From Gibbula magus (taxonomy: Eukaryota; Mollusca; Gastropoda; Trochida; Trochidae): a stretch of 64,000 nucleotides of DNA. The position numbers and the translations under genes were made by a program. Position 1 is the stretch's first letter. The number at the start of each line of letters is the position of its first letter. Below, piece by piece: positions 41,262 to 53,358 of the stretch. The DNA is taken from positions 18,367,569 through 18,431,568 of the forward strand of contig OW388302.1 of NCBI GenBank assembly GCA_936450465.1. Reading direction: 5' to 3'. Under the pieces are notes generated by a model. It ran no database searches, had not been told where the DNA came from, and saw only the letters and a list, made by a program, of their open reading frames with translations.

Positions 41262-44200
41262 TCACTTGCCAGCACGATGAAGATGCGGAACACCCCATGC
41301 CTCAAGTTTCTTTAGCTCGGTAGGTGGGAAGGTGGTTCTGTGTACACTCCTGTTCACAGCCATGATAAAAATGTAGCCAGCTTTGAGGTCCGGTTCGGCA
41401 ATTTCCATTTGCTCCAAGAGGCTTCAAAATCGGGTTCATTTTAGAGTATGATTTGAAGTTATACCTAATCTTGTACATTTTTAATGGAAAAAACTCTGAA
41501 TCTCGATTGTTTATATTGGCTCATTAAAGGACACTATTATGCAACAAAGGAATTCAACTTTCAGTGAAGTGACTATCTAACTTCTCTTAATTAGATATTT
41601 AAATTCGTAGGTATTTCTAAATATGAAATAGCTGTACCTGTACATGCTGTGGAGATGTACTTTGTCGTCTATTGTTAGGTTCCCTACTTTATCTTGGTCC
41701 TCGTTGATGAAGATGTAAACCGCAGATCCTGGATCGTACCCGACCCAGTGGAGATTCAGTGATTGCTTCCTTTTGTCAAGGAGCCTTAGTGTCTGTCTTT
41801 GTAGCCGAAGTAATGTGAAGGTGGAGTTACAATTTTCTGAGTACAAGACCACTAAAATTGAATTAAGGAGCCATAAAATTCAGAGTAGAAGACCACTGAT
41901 ATTGAATGAAGTTATCATAAAGTATCAATTAACAATGTTGAGACATTGAGTGATGTAATATGATAATACTTTAAAAACAAATCATGACACCGTAAAGCCT
42001 CAACTATAATTCTTATCAAAATCGAGGGGCATTGATGGTCATTATATTTATCGTACACATCACATAATTAACTCTGTACCCTGGGATCAACAGTTCGTAA
42101 GAATTGCATTTTCAGAAATAGGATAGTTCACAGACCAATGTTTAATGTTTGATGTTGAATTGGAAATAACACGAATGAAACAATATCAAATGCTTGCCTA
42201 CCTATCCCAAACTGCTCGTGTATTTGTCCTGTAGCCGTACACGTCACCTTCTGGTCTCCTTGGCCCCATTTGTCTCCTACAGGTATGGCATCCTTGTTCT
42301 TGAGACAGTTTGCTGAAATATATACCACACAAAGAAGATACAAACAGAGCGTTTCTGTGATAAATGATCATTCACAAAGCCAGAAGCTTTGTGACTGAAC
42401 ATTGGGAACTAGATCTGCTGTATAGGAAAGCAATGTTACATGGAACGAAGATAGGACCAGGATCGCATGATGAGCATCATCGGCTATCAAACAATCACAT
42501 AAGTGGAAGAAAAGTTTTGAGAAAAAAGCAGTGATAAAATATAAACATTACAAGTCCTTATGATGTCACGTGTCAACCAATCTTCAGGGAAATTGTGATT
42601 CACGCAAAAATAAATAAAAGATTTTGTTTTATCTGTGACCCATGGATGATACTGAGAGAGGTTAAATAATCTCTACACATACTCACCTACAATACACATA
42701 GGACCCCTGCCTTTCGTCTGGACTCTTAACTTCGTTTCTAGACATGCGCCATGAATCCGCTGCAAAAGAAGGTAATATTCTTTAGGATTATCAATCTAAA
42801 TTTAATAATAGCATTCTACCTAATGTAAACAAAACTCGATCTCTGAAAAGAGCTGAACCATTGTTTGTTTTACTATAGTTATACTATATTAAATAGCTTC
42901 ATTGTGATGCCATCAATGGCCATGACCCTTAGATATAAGGCTTCAACGGGTATTGTTCATATCTCGATCTCGGGGTTGACAAAGTATTGTCGTTAGGCAC
43001 ATTCCATAGATATTGTTCTTATTTAAGCAGAGTTCGCTAGTTGTCAATTGTTTAAACAGTGACTGTAAATGTGGCTCACCACTGGCATCGATATAAACAG
43101 TGTGAGGTGAAGTAGGGTTTAACGCCACTTTCAAGATTATTTCACTTATATCGCGGCTGCTAGTATTATTGCAGGGAGAAAGCCTGCAGCGCCATGTGGC
43201 TATGCATTGCGGTGAACTAGCGAACCATGGGTGGTACTACGCTGAAGTTCAGTGTAGCATTGCACCCAAACTTAACTGCGTGTAGAACAGTTCTCTACTG
43301 CAGACAAAGTTGCCGTGTCCCTGGCGGGATTGGAACAACAGACCTCTCGATCTGAAGCCGAACGAGCTAACAATTGCGCTATCTCGCCCCATGTATTGTC
43401 CAAATAGGCTGTACTATTCACAAAAAGAAAAGCAAACTTAACTTACGTATGTTGTACGAATATATGACTATTTCAGTTGATGTTATATCCAAAATATAGA
43501 ACTTTAAAATATTTAGTTTTTGAAATAAGATTCTTTGGCATCAATAAAATAGATTTGTGTTATCAAATGTTGACCCTGTTTATATTTTTCAAGTTAAAGA
43601 AAGACAATTCAAAAGAAATGATGACATAATTATAGGATATCTAACGGGCTTCCCCTTTCATATCAAGTTTATGTCCCTCGTGAAATAATTTTGGTTTTTC
43701 TCGAGCCTCAGCGAGAGTCAAACCAACATTATTTCACGAGGGACATAAACTTGATATGAAAGGGGAACGAATTATGTATCCTATTTATTATAAACTTGTA
43801 TTTCATACGATTCATTGTGGTTTATCATCATTATCATCATCATCATCATCATCAAGATCATCATCGTCGTCAGCAGCCATGATTGATTCAGTGTCTTCTT
43901 CAGGTTTATGTACACATCTCGGAATGCTTTTCATGAAAGCTTTCATTAAACATCTTTTCAACATTTGTTTCATTTTCATCAATTATTTTGTTAGATTTTG
44001 TCTGTACTGCTTTTCACACATTTTATTATTTCGAATGACAAAAATGATTTCCTTGGCGAAACCATTTGCATTCATTTTAAACTTGATTTTCCGAAGAGAG
44101 AAGGGTGTTTTACTATTTGTGACATTATTTTTCCAAAAAATGTCATCGATTTATTTAAGCGAAAAAAACGTTACACTGCAGTTTCTTCAACAGTAGAGTT

Positions 44201-44512
44201 ATAAAATGCCATATGTTTTCCTTGACCAACAGTGTTATTACAATTATGATATACGATATATATCGACATCAAATGTATAGAATAGGTCAAAGCTACGTAT
44301 ATACTTACCGTTATGTTCATGCTACCTCGGTAATGGAACTTTCCCAAAGTGCATTGAAGGGTTGATTGATTATATCTAAAGAAGTTACAAAACCCGCTCC
44401 GTTTACACCTCTGTTTGCACAGCTCGATTCCAAGACGGTTCGGTAAACGCAAAGAAAGGTGAACTTTTATCAGACTGACATAAAACACTCGCAGTACCAA
44501 ATTCGTTGACAT
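41262..44512 (-). CDS. Predicted five-exon gene, PAN-like plus ILEI/FAM3-like regions
   Basis: Exons on the minus strand can be placed at 44512-44309, 42759-42687, 42312-42202, 41851-41638 and 41421-41262. All joins use GT..AG, phases agree, and the chain ends in TGA, giving about 253 residues. Exon 1 contains LCKQRCKRSGFCNFFRY followed by CTLG, a Cys pattern like apple/PAN modules. Exon 3 contains CLKNKDAIPVGDKW and VTCTATGQIHEQFG. Exons 4-5 resemble the ILEI/FAM3 fold: LHWVGYDPGSAVYIFINED, then AGYIFIMAVNRSVHR and LKKLEAWGVPHL. Family assignment is by eye and uncertain. The start is also uncertain: the sequence before the ATG (pyrimidine-rich, ending CCAAG) could be an acceptor, so a signal-peptide exon may lie further right. 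If secreted, it would be an extracellular carbohydrate- or protein-binding protein. Confidence 0.6.
43098..43390 (-). mobile_element. tRNA-derived SINE in the first intron
   Basis: On the minus strand a tRNA-like head (43390-43319) starts GGGGCGAGATAGCGCAATTG and continues TTAGCTCG, an A-box, with a B-box-like GTTCCAATCCC 50 bp downstream. The body ends near GGCGTTAAACCCTACTTCAC, a tail type familiar from mollusc SINEs. It lies in the 1.5-kb first intron of the gene at 41262-44512. No clear target duplication was seen. Confidence 0.75.
43651..43766. repeat. Perfect 39-bp inverted repeat (hairpin)
   Basis: Left arm 43651-43689 (TCCCCTTTCATATCAAG...) and right arm 43728-43766 are exact reverse complements. 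The 38-bp spacer contains further pairing (TTGGTTTTTCTCG with CGAGAGTCAAACC). It is intronic; RNA from either strand would form a long hairpin. Confidence 0.9.
43822..43874. repeat. ATC trinucleotide microsatellite
   Basis: Imperfect TCA/ATC repeats with CGTCGT interruptions. An open frame across it simply reads the repeat as Ser. Confidence 0.9.
43990..44185 (+). mobile_element. Fragment of the 354-bp TTAA MITE, inverted
   Basis: It matches 47639-47800 in the opposite orientation, including CATTTTAAACTTGATTTTCC, GTGTTTTACTATTTG and the terminal-like CGAAAAAAACGTTACA near 44160. It lies in the intron and runs towards exon 1 of the predicted gene. Confidence 0.7.
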
Positions 44513-46000
44513 CTTGGAACAATGTGACGATAGAAAAGAATTAACAAAACGCTTCGCTCGATTCGCTAACAACAAATATAATAGAAATTCATAAAACTTG
44601 TCAAACTGATTAAAGATAGAAGTTAAACATTTTGCAGTAATATGGAATACGGGAAAGAATTTAACGAACACGTCATTCCAATCCCACATGCAGAATAAAA
44701 CATAACCATAAAGTTCTTATCAATCTGACTAATGGAAGGTTTTTAAAAAATGTTCCATTTTTTCTCTCAAACTTTGTAAAGTAAATTAAAGAAAATTATC
44801 AATTTCATGAAAAACTGTTCGCTTCCAGTGGATATCTAAGAAATATCTAACTGAAATAGTTTCTTTGGTTCTTCAAATCTAGTATGTAAAAACAGCATAC
44901 TTGTTTTATACATGAGAACATTCAAACCTGTCACAATAAGTATTTTGGTTCATCTTCTGTTGAAGGCTCTGATATGTAGTTTGCAGTCATTATGGAGTTA
45001 ACTTTTTGGCAACCTTTTACCAGAAAGCTTAAGATTTCGTTGGTGTATCAACCTGTTATATAGCCTGAAATTATTTCATTACCGGGGAGAATAGGTTCAA
45101 TTCTATGTTACAATGGTTCCTCGTATTGTCAATGGTAGCAAAGGGGTAAAACCTATAGTGTGAGTTGTCGCTTCATGGATCAATCTTTTAGTTATGCCAG
45201 CGGCAACATGTGTAATTATCTTTAATATTTATGATAATGTTTGCCGACATTTTAAAGATTCCCCAGGGTCCATTTACATATATTCTCCTACCTCCTTAAT
45301 ACATACATGTCTTATCTACGTTTATTACTTATAGGTATGCAAGAAAGTACCACATACATTCTTTTGAGACACTAAAAATCCAGTGTGACTCACGTGGTCT
45401 TTAGAATTTTTACTGTGGTAAGAATTGTTTCAATAATGCAGTACCTATCATTAAATCTTGGTTAAAAATCATATCAATTTCAGTTATGTTCTTCTCTCGG
45501 GGTGAAATGGCAAAACTTCAACGAAAGTCCAAAGAATTAATTTGACCAAAATCCATGTTGAAAATCAAGTGCAGAATAGACATACACAATGTATTATTTA
45601 ATTTTGAGTACTTTTTAACAAATTTGTGTTATCACAGGCATTCAAAATCAACATTTTATAACGGCAGTATTTCAGTATAAGTGGCGTTTCTTTTGCAAGT
45701 GAGTTTATCATATCACTATATCTGCAATAAAAGAAATACTGCTTCTTTTTCAGATGACTCCATTCTCTCAGATTCAGGCACCAGTCGCCAGTACTGAATG
45801 TCCCAACAGTTTATCCGCGCAGCCACTGAAACCTCCATCTTCACTATCTAAGTTGAATGTATTTCTAGTATATAAAGGCGTTAATCCTGTGCTGTATCGT
45901 TTATCGTTTTCTATGTATATTGCAATCCGAGTTTGTGATAGCAATTGCCAATTTTTTTAATCACTTTTTGTTTGAGTCATCATGAAAAACCCTTTATAAA
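44513..46000. other. Intergenic, nothing recognised
   Basis: AT-rich sequence without a coding exon or repeat that I can name. It may contain an upstream exon or promoter of the minus-strand gene ending at 41262, but none is evident. Confidence 0.5.
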
Positions 46001-46218
46001 CTACCGTCCAAAAGAAAGTATACCATCACTTTGACAAGTAATCAAAAAAAGCAACAAAGGCAAGTTAGACAAGAGCTTTTAATTTTGCATAAATTATATG
46101 TAAACATATTACATCGGGGGGTTGAAAACACACTGGGGGTTGAAAAATGGGATTTCAAAATGTATCCGTACACAGAAGGTTATTTACAACAAACACCGTA
46201 GAGTCATTGGATCTTGCT

Positions 46219-47126
46219 TTAATATCGAGTGTGTCTTCCTCGAGCATCGATACACCCAATAATGTGTCTAATGACGTCACGTGGAATATGCTTCCATGCA
46301 CGAATTAGACACCGTTCAAGTTGTGGGGTTGCTGGGGGTACGGGTCTGCTTCTAATCTGTCTGTCAAGATGGTTCAACAAATGTTCTATCGGGTTCATGT
46401 CTGGGGAACAAGCAGGCCACGCTAAAACATCCACATTCATGTGTGAGTCTGGCTGTTTGAGTCTTGCATTGTTATGTTGGAAGACAATGGCACGGGGCTG
46501 TTGGTTGATGAAAGGGAGGACAACTGGCTGCAGAATCTCATCCCTGTACCTCTGCGCATTCAAGTTGCCATAGATGATGATTAGCCTCGTGTTCAGTTCA
46601 CCAAACATTCCTACCAAAACCATAACACCCCCTCCTCCGTACGCTGGTACTTCCTGAACCGTCCCTAGCATGTCTATAAACACGTTGACGGCTCTGAACA
46701 AACATAATCAGCTCTCATCAGAAAAAAGAACATGTGACCAGATTAGACCTGCCAACGTCAAACTTCGCTTGCCCAGTCTAGCCTGTTACGTCGATGTTGT
46801 TGGTATGGACGCGGTGCCTGGATACCATGTCCCTGGAGACGCCTTGACACAGTTTGTCGACTGATGCGGTGTCCTTGTGCCGTTCCTGCCGTTGCTGTTG
46901 CAGGGATGAAGCGGTTTCTTAGGTGGATTCCCCGGATGTAGTTGTCCTCCTGGGGCGTGCTCACCCGTGGTCTCCCACTTTGTTGTCGACATAATGAACC
47001 TTCTCTGACCGTAAGGCTCGAAAACTCGTTGTATAAAACCTGACAATACACCCTGTCACCCCTGATCGAATGTTGTAACGCATTTATCTCACTAAGTACC
47101 AACACTGCATAACAACGACAACTCAT
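46219..47126 (-). pseudogene. Degenerate Tc1-like transposase
   Basis: The minus strand from 47126 to 46758 encodes the paired helix-turn-helix half: SGRPRVSTPQEDNYIR, then GHRISRQTVSRRLQGHGI. After a frameshift near 46750, the catalytic half runs to 46219: HVLFSDES with a stop directly after it, GGGGVMVLVGMF, FQHNNAR, WPACSPDMNPIEHL and a C-terminal GRHTRY. The second catalytic Asp, normally in a DNAR motif, is Asn. Frameshift, stops and the lost Asp make it inactive. A sequence near 46004 (ACCGTCCAAAAGAAAGTATA) looks like a Tc1-type end, but I found no partner. Confidence 0.88.
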
Positions 47127-47642
47127 TATAAATGGTAAGTGCTCAAACAGACGAATTTAGTGGTTAGAGTTAATAGGAAATATCAACATTTAAAGTCCAT
47201 CGACCAGTGTCAAAATCACAATGAAAACATGCAACACCATTTGCTCTAGTGATCAGTGAATTACGTTTAAAAAACTGTCATGTCGATTCTCCCATACTGG
47301 ACACACATTGAAAAACGTCAGTGAGTTCTTATATTTCAAGTCATTTTCATCATATTGTAATAAATGAAGCTTAGCAGTTACACCAGCTGATTATTGATTG
47401 ATCGTATAGAGATGCCGAATTTATGATTGTGATTATGATTGTCAACCAATGAATATTTGAATATGTTCAATCGATGCGCGCAGCTCTTTCAACTCATTTA
47501 AACTACTGGGTAAAAGAAAAAACTCACCTCAGTTGCTTTCGATTAATTCAATATTTTAAGTACATCACATGCATTTGACTATGGCACGACACAATAATAC
47601 ATATCTGCAGTAGTTTGAATGAATTAATTGGTGACTGGTTAA

Positions 47643-47996
47643 AGGCGCTGTAGCACGTTTTTTCGCTCAAATAAGTTGATGAAATGTATTTGAAAAATAA
47701 TTTCACCAATAGTAAAACATCCTTTTCTCCTCGGAAAATAAAGTTTAAAATGAGTGTACATGTTTTGGTTAAGCCATGGGAATCGTTTTTGTAATACAAA
47801 ATAATAAATTGTGTTCACAATAAAATGGCCGCCATGCAATTTTTGCTTTATACGCAACATAGTTTTTACCACTACAGATAATTGGTTTGTGTAATAAGAT
47901 GTTTTACCCTCTAAAGTTAATATAAATGACATATTCTATCATTATAAATGGGAAATTTGAAAAAATAAATTTTGCAAAAAACGTGCTACAGCGCCT
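47643..47996. mobile_element. 354-bp MITE with TTAA target duplication
   Basis: Termini are AGGCGCTGTAGCACG... and the exact complement ...CGTGCTACAGCGCCT, giving an inverted repeat of more than 20 bp. Both ends are flanked by TTAA (47639-47642 and 47997-48000), the piggyBac-type target duplication. The interior is AT-rich and non-coding. Related fragments lie at 23319, 43990 and 50605. Confidence 0.88.
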
Positions 47997-48000
47997 TTAA

Positions 48001-49900
48001 AGTTTAGTTAAAATATCTCTGTTTAAAGAAGACAGGGGTAAGAAATGAAATTAACACCAAGATGACCCCTACCATGTGTAAATATGTGCAGAATCAGGCA
48101 CATGTATTATATGCATATAGAATATGTCTAATATGTCGATGAACAGTTGGGTATCATCAAAAATATTTTTGGCAGAAATTTAAAATTTCATTTAATTTGT
48201 TTTTCCAGTTGTAGGAAATTCTTTACCTGTATTAATACCTTTGACGTCCATTGACTATTCTTACATGAGATGGGATTACAATAAAATGGAAATCTAGTTT
48301 GTAATGTAAGGCCATATTTTACTGAAATATTTCTTTTAAAGAGAAATGAAATGTAACCAAATATTCTGAACCCCAAAAGTTTCTTATTTCAAGAAAATTC
48401 TAAATCCACAAAGTAAAGCAGCGAATGAACTAATTTGGTTATGTATGATACCAATATATTTTATCTATTCTTATTTACTTGAACACAATCTTCCTAAAAT
48501 AAATACCTTTGCAAAGATCAACAATATCATCAGCATACAGTGCAATTGGATCAAGTGTCATCCCTGGCGATACACTATTTGTGAATGTAGCCCTGTGACT
48601 GCTGACAACAGATGTATACACTATTTACAATATAACACAAATATACCATGGATCAAACAACACAACGACACAACGTCAAAGTGTTCTAATCTTACCCTAT
48701 CCCAGCCTCATCACTGCTGTCCCTTCTAAACCAAATACCAAATTACTGTTTCATCACAAAACAAGCTCTCTCAAAGAGCATATTGATGGTGATTGATCGC
48801 TGACCAAGCAAGACAATGAGCTATCGTTGGTTTGTTGCTTGGTGCTTTGAAAGTCACCTTCTCGCATATGTATTTTCCTCTGGGCATGTATGGACTGAAC
48901 AGTACCGATTGCACATGAGGTGTCGCTCCTTGGGAAATCGGTTGCTCTTTTTAATAGTTTCTAACATCTAGAGGATAGGGTCTATATGTTGGAGCTGTGA
49001 TCACGAGTTCCTGTTGAAGAGGACACTCGTGGCTATGTTCTTTAGAAGATATGCACTCTTGTGAGCGTCGCATTGTTATGGTTTCTCTTGCCTCAGATTC
49101 GTCAGGTGTACTTTTAGGGCCACCATGTTCCTTGTCTGTGACTTGGAGTTAATGTGGTCGTAATGGGGTTGCTGTCTTTCTGCTTCGATAGATATTAGTT
49201 AGGGGTTCCAATCATATCAACTCGCCATCCTTGTGCGCTCTATTTCCAATCTTCAGGAGAGTAATACTCTGGTAAGAGTTCACTGTGAAGGCCACCTTTA
49301 ATAACCCACCATGGACTGACTCGATGTCCTTAACTTGGCAATAATCATCATATCACCCAACAGTGACTGTAATTGTTACTCAATACTGTTAAAAGTCAAT
49401 ATACCCCTCCCCCTTATAACGTCCACATATAAATATATATTAAAATAAAAGAACTGAACTTAACAGACAATCCTGAAGGACATCTACAAAGGACTTAGTA
49501 TTTAATACTATTTTTTACATAGGGACTGATATTAAAAAACAGCACAAAGATCTTTACACAATAAACTTACGTTTTAGAGTATAGTACAGAAACTTGTACA
49601 CAAACAATTTATGCTTTAAACTATGTGATTCAAAGCGTATCTGTTAAGTTCCTCGGATACATCGTTATCATCGTATCATTGGATAAATGAGCTTTTGGTT
49701 TGATCCTTTGTTATTTGAACAAATGAAAAAGAAATAGTGCTAGATGAAGTGGGGAGGTTGGCACAGACTAAAGAATATTCCCAGGAGTAGCTTTAGAGTG
49801 GAGAGAGAAAATTTTAACATTGTTTGTAGGATAAGTAGTATATTATGTCACAATCTCATTGTGTTATTTTATCGTTAAATTGTTATTGTGTTATTGGTGT
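48001..49900. other. Intergenic, no supported gene
   Basis: No recognisable domain, tRNA or repeat was found. Short open frames (for example 48445-48729) lack any signature. Confidence 0.5.
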
Positions 49901-50604
49901 ACAAAAATTTCCCAAAAGCGACATCAGTCCCATTAACCCTTTTAGTTCACTTGGCCACAGAAACGTCATAACAAAGCTAAATAAAGCGAGGAGATAGAAA
50001 AATGAGACAGTGTGGATTGTACCATGTCTCACTCAGAGTCTCTATTTCAGTCTCTGGCTCTTCTAGGGATAAATTGTAATTGTCAAATTTTTATACAAAA
50101 ATTTTCCGAATACAACGTCGGTCACGTTAACCCCCTTGGTCCACTTGGTCACAGAGATGGACAAAACTTGCTCACTTCCTGGAACCTTCCCTCGTCCGAA
50201 CGCAAAGAAACCCTCGTTATTCCATGTCAGCCATTTTGTCTTGCTCTGTTCATACACTTTAATCTTAGGTCTGAGATGCTTTCCTCTACTGACCTTGTTG
50301 TATATGAAAATGCGTGGACGCCTCTCACAGTCAAAGTTAGAAAAGTGGAAGTAGACCTTTTCGTTGGTTTCTTCATCATCAGTTACCATGTAGATTTTTA
50401 GAGTTGCACACCCATAACCAACAAACACCAACGGCCTCCTGGATTTGACGTCCACGCCATATGAACTGAGGTAGTACATTTTACGTATCTTCTTCAGATT
50501 GATGAGGATTCCTGCAATTAATACAAACATTCGTTAGATAACTGAAACTCATGTCATCTTCCTATGTAACCTCTTTTATAGTTGTTATTTGTTAGAAATC
50601 TTAA

Positions 50605-50820
50605 AGGCGCTGTAACACACCATTTTACTTAAATGAAGTGTTCTCACAAAAAGGTAAATAAGTGTTACCATTATGGATAAATAATACTCCTGAATTAATA
50701 AAAAAGAGTTCTAAAACGAGTGTACATGGTTCGGATAAGTCTTGCGAGTTAATTTTCCATCGCGTGATCATTTCAAGGTATTCACATTACAATGGCTGCA
50801 AGGTTTAATTGAGCTGACTG
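50605..50820 (+). mobile_element. Degenerate copy of the TTAA MITE
   Basis: It starts TTAA then AGGCGCTGTAACAC and shares GAGTGTACATGGTT and ACAATGGC with the copy at 47643. The right terminus is lost. It lies in the intron of the gene at 50063-51824. Confidence 0.65.
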
Positions 50821-51409
50821 ATTGAGCAATACCAAAACACAAAATATGATACAATGATTGAATGATATAGGTAGGTTTTGTGACATACTCCTCAATTTAA
50901 CAAATTCGGTAATACATAGAAGATTCATGTCAACTGTATTACGGTACTGAAGAGGCCTCAGGCCTATAGTACATGAAATACATTGCCAACATTAAAATAC
51001 AACATTTGTTCTATGTACAAATGCATAAAATATATACATTGACATAATTGGATGTTCGACGTTTTTAGTAATAATGTTAATTTAAGTTAATTTGGACGGA
51101 CATGATATTTGTTTTTGATATATTTACTTCGGATTGTATAGTAGATGGGACACAGGAAGAAAATGGTATTCATTTTCTACTACATTTAGGTTACAAAATT
51201 TTAAAATTCTGAGTTCACTAGGTATATTTACATATCTGCCTTTCTCAATTAAAAGACCATGCGACGAACATCTAAAATGTGTTGAACTTATCCTTTATGT
51301 TTTACATTTAGACATGATAGATAGTGTCAATATCATACTATGTGTTCAACATTCATGTCTAAATATCGACAATCACTTGCTCACGCTCGGGATATACCAT
51401 AGTTAACTG

Positions 51410-51566
51410 TAATTCAGCTGTATTCTGAAATGACATCCTATATATTGTATGTGAATAATTATACCCTGCCATCTTGCTTTATGTTTAATGTATGATTATT
51501 ATAATCTGTATCTCTTGTACCACCGAGAGTGGTTTCCGAGAATAAAGAGTTTGAGTTTGAGTTGAG
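51410..51566 (+). mobile_element. Probable LINE 3' tail
   Basis: The sequence ends AATAAAGAGTTTGAGTTTGA then GTTGAG, a short tandem tail typical of CR1/RTE-like non-LTR retrotransposon 3' ends. No reverse transcriptase is visible, so this is a 5'-truncated copy. Confidence 0.5.
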
Positions 51567-51689
51567 GGACTCCTGTCTCAATATTATCTAAGCCCTTCAA
51601 ATGTACTCACCTGGTTTGGTCACCTTGTTGCAGCATGTTTTCACTCCGGAATCATCCCGGGAGCCATTATTGGTGCTGTGTCTGTCAGG

Positions 51690-52640
51690 ATAACTGATGT
51701 TCAGGGTCGACTACATGCAATGTTGACAGTCACATTGTGTCTCACAAGAGTAATACCATTGGTTGAAGTTCCCGTGGACGGACATGTTCAGGAGAAGTAT
51801 AGCTAATATGAATGTCGAGTTCATTATGCTTCAAGAGAAACTGTCCCAGGGCTACTTCTGTGTTAACTTCAATCTCACTGGTTTACATATTACCTGCTTC
51901 AAAAAAGATATTGTACTTTTTGTGTTGAATGCTGTGTTGAAACTTGTTGAGTCAATAAAATCTAGTATGTTTTGCGTTGTATGTAAAATATAGAAAACAC
52001 TCACTTTCATAAAGTACTCTTCACCTGTACGATGGAGAGACGCTTGGTCCTTGAACGTGAGAGAAGTGTTGTAAATATTCTTGAACTTATAAAATGAACA
52101 CTACAAAAGTATGTAATGAGCAAGACTCTTCTATTCTATTTTTAAATAATCTTTCCTGAAAGTTCAGTTTTTAAGGAACTCCACAACTTCGTCTCTTTTA
52201 CAAAAATCTTTAATAGGTGATTGGTATCTTCGTGCCTTCAAAGTATTTTCAGGTTTGATAAGATGAAAAGATGGAACTCATTTTAGTTTAATAAGACATA
52301 TTGGTGATTCTGCAGTGATAACCATAAACATATGCAATATGTTAAAACAGGATCTTGTTTTATATAAATCAATTAGTTCCAGAATGTTATCAAATTACAT
52401 CTTTAGTTTCCAATAAAACATTGCTGTCTCGTTCTTTAACTGTTGGATTCAAAACATTTCAATTGCCTTTTCTTTGCTATCAACTGATGTTTCAAAACGA
52501 ATAAGGGAAAATCGAAAAATTACTCGTGAAAGCAGTGCAGAAATGATTATGACAACAGAATTTACTATTTTTTTTAATTCATTTTGTTCAAATCAAATAC
52601 CAAATTGTTGAAAGTTCGTTTTTGAAATATACCTATCAAA
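51690..52640. repeat. Segmental duplication, cluster copy 1 flank
   Basis: The stretch 51700-51870 matches 59473-59640, and 52000-52640 matches 61390-61930 (for example GACTCTTCTATTCTATTTT in both). In the right-hand copy the two homologous segments are separated by about 1.7 kb containing a pearl-like element. Confidence 0.75.
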
Positions 52641-52649
52641 CGATGTTTC

Positions 52650-53358
52650 AAAACACACTTGAGATTATCTTATATCCCTGGTACGTCAAATACGGTGTCC
52701 TCATGTTATAATTCTTGCGCCATCTGATGCATCAAATACTGGGCTTTGTAACTGGATCAATGTAGTATACTATAAGGGCTTGATCCTCGATCGGAAGTGA
52801 CCTGTCAAGCCTTGTTTGTCTGCTAATAGCGTAAATTAACACAGCAACAGCTCATTTTCAAATAAATGATTTATTTGACATTGGAATGAACATTCTTTTA
52901 CATTTGATCACCATTAACATTGTATCAGTTAAATTTTACAATAAATAAATGTATCACTATACTATCAATTTTCTGATGAACATGTTTGTCAAAACTGCAA
53001 TGCCAAAATAAAATATCTTGTACATTTAAATCATGTTTAATTATGTTCAAGACATGTGACCATTTATATTGTAAGAGCTTTCGTCAAAATAACTTAAATC
53101 CTATTTCCAGAACCCAATCCCAATTTTATAGTTACCTGGATACATGGGGTTCCCTCCCTTGAAAACATTATTTGAGTTTCATAGGTATCAGTTATAAAAC
53201 AATATAAGTGTCACATACGTAGACATTAATATTTTTATCAAATAGCAAAGCACGATGTTACTTTGAACAATAAATACAGAAACCTCTGGATATTGATTGT
53301 AGAGATGTTTTTCTTGTTGATGAAAACATAAAGTATGGTATCGCATTATTGGTTTCTG
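52650..53358. other. Intergenic, nothing recognised
   Basis: AT-rich; no exon, RNA gene or named repeat seen. Confidence 0.5.

Larger units (their letters stand above)
50063..51824 (-). pseudogene. Small secreted-protein gene, cluster copy 1, with in-frame TAG
   Basis: Exon 1 runs 51824-51611 and exon 2 runs 50511-50063. Donor (CCAG|GTGAGTA), acceptor (TTGCAG) and phase agree. Exon 1 opens with a convincing signal peptide, MNSTFILAILLLNMSVHG, then a short Cys-rich part (CETQCDCQHC). TAG at 51713-51711 interrupts the frame after 37 codons; the remaining 33 codons of exon 1 and all 148 full codons of exon 2 stay open. Exon 2 contains VFVGYGCATLKIY, a Trp-rich KWLTWNNEGFFAFGRG and VNVTDVVFGKF. 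The spacing of W-x-x-W-x-x-x-G with FGRG loosely recalls Methyltransf_FA/farnesoic-acid-type domains, but I cannot confirm this. The product may be truncated or lost, unless an alternative first exon is used. The intron carries a MITE fragment and a LINE tail. Confidence 0.6.

Noticed and set aside
43319..43390. Functional tRNA gene
   Set aside because: The A- and B-box-like motifs belong to a SINE head; the cloverleaf is degenerate and it is joined to a SINE body and tail.
43756..44196. Plus-strand 146-codon frame
   Set aside because: It crosses the ATC microsatellite and a MITE fragment, and runs antisense to intron sequence.
46004..47230. Full Tc1 element with paired inverted termini
   Set aside because: A Tc1-like left end is visible near 46004, but no matching right end could be found, so only the transposase relic is reported.
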